The position numbers and the translations under genes are program-made. A stretch of 64,000 nt of DNA from Syntrophaceae bacterium. GTDB lineage: Bacteria > Desulfobacterota > Syntrophia > Syntrophales > UBA2192. Positions 59,036 through 64,000 of the stretch are shown one piece after another; the stretch's first letter is position 1; each line of letters begins with the position of its first letter. The notes beneath the pieces were generated by a model. That model had not been told where the DNA came from. It did no database searches and saw only the letters and a list, made by a program, of their open reading frames with translations. Where the stretch lies: the NCBI GenBank assembly GCA_013177795.1, contig JABLXY010000004.1, positions 420,001-484,000 of the forward strand. Direction: 5' to 3'.

Positions 59036-60037
59036 TCAGCGCCTTCGCAGCTCCACCCCCCGTGCCGTCACAATTCCCGTCACCAGTTCGGGCGGCGTGA
59101 GGTCGAAGGCCGGGTAGTAGCCCTTCACGGCTGGGCCGCTGATCGGCGAGCCCCGGAACTCGAGGACCTCACGCGGGTCCCTCTCCTCGATGGGGATGTC
59201 CGCGCCGCGCGGCGTCTTCGCGTCCGGTCCCCCGTAGGCGAGGATGTAGAAGGGGATCCGGAAGTGATCGGCACAGATCGCCAGCTGCAGCGTCCCCACC
59301 TTGTTGGCCACGACCCCGTCCATGGCCACCCGGTCGGCCGCCGCGAAGACCTTGCTCACCATCCCCCTGGACATGCAGTAGGCGGCCATGTTGTCGGTGA
59401 TGAGCGTCGTGTCGATGCCCAGCTCGCTCACCGACCAGGCCGTGAGGCGCGCCCCCTGCAGGTAGGGCCTCGTCTCCGTGCAGAGCACCCGCACGTCCTT
59501 GCCCTTCTCGCGGGCGAAGCACAGCATGTACAGCAGGGCCGGGCCCGGGAAGCAGTGCGTCAGGATGCGGTCGCCCGGGGCCAGGAGCGTCTCGGCTTGG
59601 CGCCCCGTGTCCTCGGAAATCCGGCGCTGCGCCTCCAGGGACCTCTTCAGGGACGCGAGGATGACCTCGGAGGCCGGCGCCGCCGGCCCGGCCTCGCCAA
59701 CGCGGCGCATGAGCTTGTTCACGAGGGCCGCCAGGTGGTAGCCCGTGGGCCGGGTGGCGATGAGGCGCTCGGCCGCTTTTTGCAGCATCGCGTCCCTGCG
59801 GGACGGGTCGCCCCGCTCGGCCGCCCGCGCCGCGAGGAAAAGGCCGTAACCCGCCGTGATGGCGATGTCCCCCGCCCCCTGGACGGCCATCTCCTCGATG
59901 GCCCGCGCCACGGCCTCGTGGTCGGGGCATCGCAGGCGGACGATCTCCTGCGGGAGCCTCCGCCGGTCGATGACGACGAGCGCATTGCCCTCAAGGAAGA
60001 CGTTTTCCTCCAGGTCCATGAGCAGCGGCTTTTTCAT
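59036..60037 (-). CDS. MtnA/eIF2B-like isomerase paralogue with altered motifs
   Basis: A 333-residue protein of the eIF2B/MtnA/R15P-isomerase family. It keeps the catalytic Cys162 (THCFPGPAL, compare THCNAGAL in mtnA) and the catalytic Asp235 (FAAADRVAMDG, compare [10 protein letters not shown]), as well as ETRPYLQGARLTAW. But the phosphate-binding RGAPAIG is replaced by QGAGDIAI (53-60), so the substrate may differ from methylthioribose-1-phosphate. The true start is ATG 60037 (MKKPLLMDLEEN), since longer frames add Arg/Ser-rich filler. It sits 28 bases downstream of an unrecognised gene and is probably in one operon with it. Confidence 0.82.
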   Translation of the reverse strand: MKKPLLMDLEENVFLEGNALVVIDRRRLPQEIVRLRCPDHEAVARAIEEMAVQGAGDIAITAGYGLFLAARAAERGDPSRRDAMLQKAAERLIATRPTGYHLAALVNKLMRRVGEAGPAAPASEVILASLKRSLEAQRRISEDTGRQAETLLAPGDRILTHCFPGPALLYMLCFAREKGKDVRVLCTETRPYLQGARLTAWSVSELGIDTTLITDNMAAYCMSRGMVSKVFAAADRVAMDGVVANKVGTLQLAICADHFRIPFYILAYGGPDAKTPRGADIPIEERDPREVLEFRGSPISGPAVKGYYPAFDLTPPELVTGIVTARGVELRRR

Positions 60038-60065
60038 GAGCGGTCCCGGCGCGGTGTCCTGAGGC

Positions 60066-60824
60066 CTACTTCTTCTCGGGGATGCTGAACCGCCAGGCGC
60101 AGAACCACTCCTCGGGGTGCTTGTCGGGCGGGCAGCCGATGCACTCCGTCTTGATGCGGCTGTCGATCGTCTCGGCAAAGGTGGTGTACTCCACGAGACC
60201 CGCCGACTTGCAGGGGTAATCGTCGAGCTTCTTTCGCTTCCTCGCGGACTGGACGCGGCAGTCGTTCATCTGGAAGATGATGGCGTTGGGGCCGTCGTCG
60301 AGGATGGACTGGACGTTGATCCGGGCGTACATCCGGAACTGCAGAGCCACCTTCAGGCCCTCGATGCCCGGCTGCTCGGGCATGCCGAGGAACTGCTTGA
60401 TGGACCATGCCTCGAAGGGGGAGAAGCGCGTCCAGGTGGAGTCGTTGCAGCGCTTGGCGTCGAACATGTCGCGGGCCGCCTCGACGCAGGTGAACCAGAC
60501 GCCGTCGTTGGCCAGCCAGTTGATCCCCACGTTGTTCAGGAGGTTGATCAGCTGGTCCTTCGGCATGTCGGCAAGCACCTTCGGCACACCGTCCTTCATC
60601 GCAAAGCCCAGCGTCTTGGACAGGCGGTCCATTTGAATATTGTAGCTGTTCTTGCGGGCCTCCTTCAAGATGTCCAGGGACTTCGCCAGACCCAGCTGGT
60701 GCTCTGTTTCCATGAACCACATGGTGTAGTGGACGATCACACGGTGGAAGGCGTCGACGACGAAGCGGGCCAGGTCCTCCTGGCTGAGATCCTCGGGCCT
60801 CTTGACGTTCTGCAGATACGACAT
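60066..60824 (-). CDS. Unrecognised Cys-containing cytosolic protein (DUF6125-like)
   Basis: A 252-residue protein without membrane segments. Features are a helical N-terminal half (LSQEDLARFVVDAFHRVIVHYTMWFME), a Trp/Phe-rich middle and a cysteine-containing C-terminal region (FQMNDCRVQSARKRKKLDDYPC..., ECIGCPPDKHPEEWFCAW). The spacing of Cys resembles proteins I recall as DUF6125, found in syntrophic and sulfate-reducing bacteria, but this is uncertain. It precedes the MtnA-like gene and probably shares its message. Start ATG 60824 has AAGGAGGG upstream. Confidence 0.6.
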   Translation of the reverse strand: MSYLQNVKRPEDLSQEDLARFVVDAFHRVIVHYTMWFMETEHQLGLAKSLDILKEARKNSYNIQMDRLSKTLGFAMKDGVPKVLADMPKDQLINLLNNVGINWLANDGVWFTCVEAARDMFDAKRCNDSTWTRFSPFEAWSIKQFLGMPEQPGIEGLKVALQFRMYARINVQSILDDGPNAIIFQMNDCRVQSARKRKKLDDYPCKSAGLVEYTTFAETIDSRIKTECIGCPPDKHPEEWFCAWRFSIPEKK

Positions 60825-60929
60825 GATTTTCCCTCCTTGTCAAAGATTCGATGATGGCCAGCCCGCCGTCGGAGACCCCTTCCGTGGCGGGGAACAGGAA
60901 AGGCAGGTGCCCTTTTCAGACCCCACCTG

Positions 60930-60958
60930 TCCATACATGAACGCCAGGGAAAAATCAA
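60930..60958 (-). promoter_or_regulatory. Possible promoter of the DUF6125/MtnA-like operon
   Basis: On the minus strand TTGATT (60958-60953) is followed after 17 bases by TATGGA (60935-60930). The leader of about 100 bases ends in AAGGAGGG before ATG 60824. Quality is moderate. Confidence 0.35.
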
Positions 60959-61061
60959 CCGCGCGAAACGTCCCGCGACGCGTCTCTCCCCCGGCTGCCT
61001 CGGCGAGCCGCGCCCGGCAGGCCGCGGGCAGCCGGGCCGCCGCCCCCCGGGAAAAATATTC

Positions 61062-61091
61062 TTGATATTGTCAGAAAATTGGTCTTAGGAT
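61062..61091 (+). promoter_or_regulatory. Promoter of the C_GCAxxG_C_C gene
   Basis: TTGATA (61062-61067), 18 bases, TAGGAT (61086-61091). It lies 31 bases upstream of ATG 61122, with GGGAGGG in between. Confidence 0.5.
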
Positions 61092-61121
61092 GAGCCACAA
61101 AAAAACGGGAGGGACGGGACC

Positions 61122-61700
61122 ATGACGAAAGAGGAGAAAATCGAGGCAATCCGTCAACGGGCACGAAAGAACTTTTCCCTCGGATACAACTGCACGGAGT
61201 GCGTCACCGAAGCGGTCCTGGCGCTGGTGGACACGGGGCTTCCGCCGGAGGTCAAGAAGGTCGCCACCGGGTTCGGGGGAGGCGTGGGCCTCTACGGGGA
61301 CACCTGCGGGGCCATCACGGGCGCCGTCATCGCCGTGGGCTGCGTCCACGGCCGCTCGACGCTCCCCGAGGACCCCGACCCGAAGCAGGCGGCAAAGAAG
61401 TCGGCCCAGCAGCTCTACGGCAAGCCTGGCCTGTACCGCCTCTTCAACCAGATCCCGAACAAGTTCTTCGAAAAGTACGGCTGCACGGCCTGCCGCGACC
61501 TCACGACGAAGTGGCAGAACAACTGGCTCTGCAAGGAACACGCACTGTACTGCAGGGAGATCATCACCGACGCGGCGGGCATCGCCGCGGAACTCATCAT
61601 GACGGACCGTGACGAGGCGGCATCGAGGCCTTTCGGAAAGAACGTCGAGCACCTCGAGGAGACGCCGGAGGCCTGTGATCTCTCGGGAAAAGGGACCTGA
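61122..61700 (+). CDS. C_GCAxxG_C_C family redox-type protein
   Basis: A 192-residue cytosolic protein named for its cysteine pattern: GYNCTECV (Cys24, Cys27), GDTCGAITGAVIAVGC (around 64-79), and a C-terminal cluster YGCTACRDL ... WLCKEHALYC. The conserved cysteines probably bind a metal or iron-sulfur cluster; members are common in anaerobes and some are annotated as redox-active. GGGAGGG precedes ATG 61122. A terminator follows at 61750-61786. Confidence 0.85.
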   Translation: MTKEEKIEAIRQRARKNFSLGYNCTECVTEAVLALVDTGLPPEVKKVATGFGGGVGLYGDTCGAITGAVIAVGCVHGRSTLPEDPDPKQAAKKSAQQLYGKPGLYRLFNQIPNKFFEKYGCTACRDLTTKWQNNWLCKEHALYCREIITDAAGIAAELIMTDRDEAASRPFGKNVEHLEETPEACDLSGKGT

Positions 61701-61749
61701 GGCTCCGCCGCATCGTGAGCAGGTCGCTCACAAAAGAATCGGAAAATCG

Positions 61750-61786
61750 GCAAAAGGCCCCGGCTCGAGCATGCGGGGCCTTTTGC
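61750..61786 (+). terminator. Bidirectional intrinsic terminator after the C_GCAxxG_C_C gene
   Basis: GCAAAAGGCCCC (61750-61761) pairs perfectly with GGGGCCTTTTGC (61775-61786), a 12-bp stem with a 13-base loop. The TTTT is in the stem for the plus strand and the AAAA serves the minus strand, so it is nearly symmetric. It closes the plus-strand transcript 50 bases after the stop codon. Confidence 0.75.
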
Positions 61787-61826
61787 GTCCCTGCCCCCAT
61801 CGCCCCTTCGCACCCTGAAAAAATAG

Positions 61827-61855
61827 TTGACAATGGAAGAAGGAGGGAGTAGATT
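61827..61855 (+). promoter_or_regulatory. Promoter of the fur-like gene
   Basis: A perfect TTGACA (61827-61832) is followed after 17 bases by TAGATT (61850-61855, 4 of 6). Transcription would begin near 61862, on top of the Fur-box palindrome, a classic self-repression layout. Confidence 0.75.
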
Positions 61856-61860
61856 GCAAA

Positions 61861-61875
61861 TGAAAATGGTTTTCA
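61861..61875. promoter_or_regulatory. Fur-box-like operator of fur
   Basis: TGAAAATGGTTTTCA is an inverted repeat (TGAAAA-TGG-TTTTCA) directly at the start of transcription. The identical 15-mer occurs at 62385-62399, upstream of the DUF5320/NifX cluster. It resembles the palindromes of Fur-family operators. Confidence 0.75.
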
Positions 61876-61896
61876 ATATCAATTTAGGCGTTCGTG

Positions 61897-62364
61897 ATGG
61901 AGAATCTTAAGAGGGGGCACCAATGGTGCCACGGAAAAGTCAGGGGTTGCGGGTTCAGAATGACCCTGGGGCGTGAAGCCGTACTTGATGTTTTGTCCCG
62001 CACGGACGCGCATTTGAGCGCGGAGGACATATACCTTCAGGTTCACAAGATTTACCCGTCCATCGGCCTGACATCCGTGTACCGGACCCTGGACATGCTC
62101 GTCAACATCGGTCTCGTCTACAAGTTCGATTTCGGCGACGGCAGGGCCCGGTTTGAACTGGCCGAGGGGCCGAAAGGCAAGGACCACCACCACCATCTCG
62201 TCTGCACGGGGTGCGGCAACGTGATCAATTACCGGGACTTCATCGACGAAGAGATCGCTCTTTTGAAGAAAACGGAGGAGGGCCTGTCGAAGAAATACGA
62301 CTTCGCGATCACCAATCACCTCATCCAGTTCTACGGCCTGTGCTCGGCATGCAGGAAGGGGTAG
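61897..62364 (+). CDS. Fur-family metalloregulator
   Basis: A 155-residue Fur/PerR/Zur-type repressor. A winged helix-turn-helix (about 22-85: TSVYRTLDMLVNIGLVYK) precedes a dimerisation domain. The metal site is HHHHLVCTGCG (His 97-100, Cys103, Cys106), and the C-terminal structural zinc pair is Cys149/Cys152 (LCSAC). I start at ATG 61897 (MENLKRGH; a GTG at 61894 is alternative) with no strong ribosome site. The operator overlaps its own promoter, so it is autoregulated, and an identical operator precedes the next gene cluster. Iron (Fur) rather than peroxide or zinc is inferred from the downstream iron-linked genes. Confidence 0.88.
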   Translation: MENLKRGHQWCHGKVRGCGFRMTLGREAVLDVLSRTDAHLSAEDIYLQVHKIYPSIGLTSVYRTLDMLVNIGLVYKFDFGDGRARFELAEGPKGKDHHHHLVCTGCGNVINYRDFIDEEIALLKKTEEGLSKKYDFAITNHLIQFYGLCSACRKG

Positions 62365-62381
62365 ATTTTATTTTTGCCGAT

Positions 62382-62402
62382 AAATGAAAATGGTTTTCAT
62401 TT
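62382..62402. promoter_or_regulatory. Fur-box-like operator upstream of the DUF5320/NifX cluster
   Basis: A perfect palindrome with 9-bp arms around TGG: AAATGAAAA-TGG-TTTTCATTT. Its core equals the operator of fur (61861-61875). It lies 30 bases upstream of ATG 62433, and AAGGAG (62418-62423) lies between. I could not assign a convincing -35/-10 pair. Confidence 0.75.
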
Positions 62403-62432
62403 GTGATAAATCACGCCAAGGAGCCAAGGGCG

Positions 62433-62789
62433 ATGCCGAATTATGATGGGACGGGTCCGAGGGGTCTCGGTCGCCGGATGGGGAGAGGCAGAGGCAAGTG
62501 CCGACGGGACAGCGGCGGCAAGGGGACCGTCACGCCGGTGAGAGCGGGCGGCAGGTTCTCGGACATTCTGTGGCTGGTCCGGGAGGCCATCGCAATCTGG
62601 GGGGCCGTCAAGGCACTGCGCGGCGTCAAGTCAGGCCCAAGCCTGTCCGTTTCGGATTGCGGCCTGCCCGAGCAGGAGAACAAGCGACGGCTTCAAACAC
62701 CGGCTGGCCCGCAAAAAAACGGGAAGTGCTGGAGACGGATGCCCGTCCCCGTCTCATTGAATACAGGGAAACATCTGCCCCCGGCGTGA
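62433..62789 (+). CDS. DUF5320-like protein, first copy
   Basis: A 118-residue protein whose start, MPNYDGTGPRGLGRRMGRGRGKCRR, matches the DUF5320 hallmark (MPxxDGTGPxGxGPxTGxGxGxC) also seen in the next gene. The rest is basic, with a hydrophobic stretch (FSDILWLVREAIAIWGAVKALR), and unlike the usual C-terminal coiled coil. It could be a diverged or truncated copy. Start ATG 62433 has AAGGAG upstream. Confidence 0.7.
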   Translation: MPNYDGTGPRGLGRRMGRGRGKCRRDSGGKGTVTPVRAGGRFSDILWLVREAIAIWGAVKALRGVKSGPSLSVSDCGLPEQENKRRLQTPAGPQKNGKCWRRMPVPVSLNTGKHLPPA

Positions 62790-62858
62790 AGAGAACGTGA
62801 CGGTTCATCCCGAGGGGCAAAGAATAAAAAAGAAAAAAACAATCAGGAGGTTTGTACA

Positions 62859-63185
62859 ATGCCAGGATTTGACGGAACAGGTCCGAGGGGCATGGGCCCC
62901 ATGACGGGCGGCGGCAGGGGGTTCTGCGCAGCTCCCGGTTATGCGACCGGTTACGGCAGGCCGTTCTTCGGCGGCCGGGGCTTCTTCGGCCGCGGCGGCG
63001 GAAGGGGCTGGAGGAACCAGTATTACGCCACGGGGCTTCCCCGGTGGCAGCGCTGGGCTGTCTGGGGCGCCCCGGTATCGGCGGAGGACGAAAAACAGGC
63101 GCTGAAAAGCGAAGCCGATTTTCTGCGGTCGAGGCTGAAGGCCCTTGAGGACCGCCTCGCCGCCCTGCAAGGCGAAAGAGAGTAG
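62859..63185 (+). CDS. DUF5320 protein, second copy
   Basis: A 108-residue protein, MPGFDGTGPRGMGPMTGGGRGFC, then a Gly/Arg/Phe-rich middle (GRPFFGGRGFFGRGGGRG) and a C-terminal coiled coil (EKQALKSEADFLRSRLKALEDRLAAL). This is the standard DUF5320 form, found next to NifX-like iron-molybdenum cofactor proteins and MRP-type ATPases in anaerobes. AGGAGG lies before the ATG. Role unknown. Confidence 0.85.
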   Translation: MPGFDGTGPRGMGPMTGGGRGFCAAPGYATGYGRPFFGGRGFFGRGGGRGWRNQYYATGLPRWQRWAVWGAPVSAEDEKQALKSEADFLRSRLKALEDRLAALQGERE

Positions 63186-63186
63186 C

Positions 63187-63241
63187 GGCAGATTGAATCT
63201 GCCTCCCTGAGGGGAGAGCCCCTTCGCGAAGGGGCCTCCCC
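63187..63241. repeat. Two strong hairpins between DUF5320 and NifX genes
   Basis: Hairpin one is GGCAGATT-G-AATCTGCC (63187-63203). Hairpin two is GGGGAG plus GCCCCTTCGCGAAGGGGC plus CTCCCC (63211-63241). Neither has a T-run. They may stabilise mRNA ends or modulate readthrough. Confidence 0.55.
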
Positions 63242-63269
63242 GTCCAGTTTGAAAGGAGTGTCTCGAGAA

Positions 63270-64000
63270 ATGAAGATCGCCATCTCAACAGACGGCAATT
63301 TCGTTGCCGCCCACTTCGGCCGCTGCCCGGCCTATACGCTGATCGACGTCGAAGACGGCAAGGTCAAGGCCAGGGCCACGATCCCCAACCCGGGCCACCA
63401 GCCCGGCTTCATCCCGCGCTTTCTTCACGAAAAGGGCGTCAACGTGGTACTCACCGGGGGGATGGGGCCCCGGGCGCAGGATATCTTTCAGGAACTCGGC
63501 ATCAAGACCCTGCAGGGGGTGAGCGGTCCTGTCGACAACGTGATCGAGCAGTTCCTCTCCGGAACTCTTGAGGGCGGTCCCAGCTCCTGCGACCATCCGC
63601 ACGGGGATTCCCATCATGAACACGCAGCCGCCCCGGGGGACTTTGCACGGGCGGAAAAGACCGGGATTTCCGGGAACACGCGGGTCTGCGTGACGGCGGA
63701 AGGAAACACCCTGGATTCGAACGTCGACCCGCGCTTCGGCCGCTGCCGCTATTTCATCTTCGTGGACACGGCAACGATGGCCTTCGAGGCCGTCGACAAC
63801 GCCGCGGGCGGGGCGGCTGGCGGCGCCGGCATCCAGGCGGGCCAACTCGTCGCGTCTCACGGCGCGAAGGCCGTTCTGACGGGTAACGTGGGACCCAACG
63901 CCTTTCAGACACTCCAGGCCGCAGGCATCGACATCTACACGGGGGCGTCCGGGACGGTTCGCGAGGCCGTCGAAGGGTTCAAGAGAGGTACCTACAAGGC
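63270..64000 (+). CDS. Tandem NifX/NifB-C-like iron-molybdenum cofactor protein (partial)
   Basis: At least 243 residues are visible before the window ends. Two dinitrogenase iron-molybdenum cofactor (NifX/NafY-type) domains are in tandem: [19 protein letters not shown] ... [18 protein letters not shown] (about 1-105) and [22 protein letters not shown] ... [18 protein letters not shown] (about 148-240), separated by a His-rich linker ([12 protein letters not shown]). Such proteins bind and transport Fe-Mo or other metal clusters. AAAGGAG precedes ATG 63270. With DUF5320 and the Fur operator it points to iron-cluster metabolism. No nitrogenase gene is visible. Confidence 0.88.
   Translation, partial: MKIAISTDGNFVAAHFGRCPAYTLIDVEDGKVKARATIPNPGHQPGFIPRFLHEKGVNVVLTGGMGPRAQDIFQELGIKTLQGVSGPVDNVIEQFLSGTLEGGPSSCDHPHGDSHHEHAAAPGDFARAEKTGISGNTRVCVTAEGNTLDSNVDPRFGRCRYFIFVDTATMAFEAVDNAAGGAAGGAGIQAGQLVASHGAKAVLTGNVGPNAFQTLQAAGIDIYTGASGTVREAVEGFKRGTYK

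Noticed and set aside
1-64000. tRNA or rRNA genes
   Set aside because: I looked for cloverleaf-like GGTTC-type arms and for conserved 16S/23S stretches and found none I could support by eye.

Overview
The window looks like a chromosomal piece of a GC-rich anaerobic Desulfobacterota (deltaproteobacterial) bacterium, probably close to Syntrophales. The reasons are the codon and base composition, rubredoxin, an oxygen-sensitive radical-SAM sulfatase maturase, a NifX-like/DUF5320 pair, a C_GCAxxG_C_C protein, a GatCAB amidotransferase operon, and several intergenic repeats that I associate with this group. That placement is inference; no rRNA or tRNA gene is present. Most genes are intact, tightly packed and often overlap by 1 or 4 bases. 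|| Layout. 1-3.4 kb: tatA, tatC and a class A penicillin-binding protein on the minus strand, with the start of one more gene cut off at base 3. 3.4-4.5 kb: a histone-deacetylase-like hydrolase. 4.6-6.0 kb: a complete IS481-like insertion sequence (27-bp inverted repeats, 6-bp target duplication) with a frameshifted transposase. 6.1-11 kb: an overlapping gatC-gatA-gatB-mtnA-HAD run. 11-17 kb: a minus-strand block (kinase-like phosphotransferase, Smr, FmdB zinc ribbon, Ste24-type protease, a double-domain ThyX). 17-26 kb: a plus-strand block with a metallo-beta-lactamase protein, a fused c-di-AMP cyclase/YbbR protein and a nucleic-acid repair neighbourhood (mutM, rubredoxin, rtcA, mrfB, mrfA, nitroreductase). 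26-32 kb: a sulfatase island with its maturase (anSME) and four small membrane proteins, two of them recent duplicates. 32-42.6 kb: envelope and periplasmic proteins, many of them lipoproteins. 42.6-45.2 kb: PilZ-motA-motB behind a convincing sigma-28 (FliA) promoter, ending at a clear terminator. 45.3-52.2 kb: mixed housekeeping genes, including an SfsA/URI-endonuclease fusion, an MFS transporter, a rhomboid protease, an RlmD-like methyltransferase and a Nudix hydrolase. 52.2-55.1 kb: an operon of TPM protein, degenerate nucleotidyltransferase, LemA and a lipoprotein. 55.3-58.1 kb: a multi-PAS hybrid histidine kinase. 59-61 kb: an MtnA-like paralogue with an unrecognised cysteine-rich protein. 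61.8-64 kb: a Fur-type regulator and an iron-linked DUF5320/NifX cluster, with two almost identical Fur-box palindromes, running off the right end. || The most unusual signal is not a gene. At least eight gaps carry strictly periodic 7-base arrays (GGCNNNN on one side, NNNNGCC on the other), and four gaps carry 8-base arrays (YTGNGAAG and its complement, or a CCTTCTTA variant). Several form inverted pairs that run into stop codons of neighbouring genes. The insertion sequence landed inside one of these arrays. Other points worth checking are the complementary motif loss in the two ThyX halves, the Asn-for-Asp change in the lemA-linked nucleotidyltransferase, the MtnA-like paralogue lacking the phosphate-binding RGAP motif, and the sigma-28 control of PilZ-MotAB.
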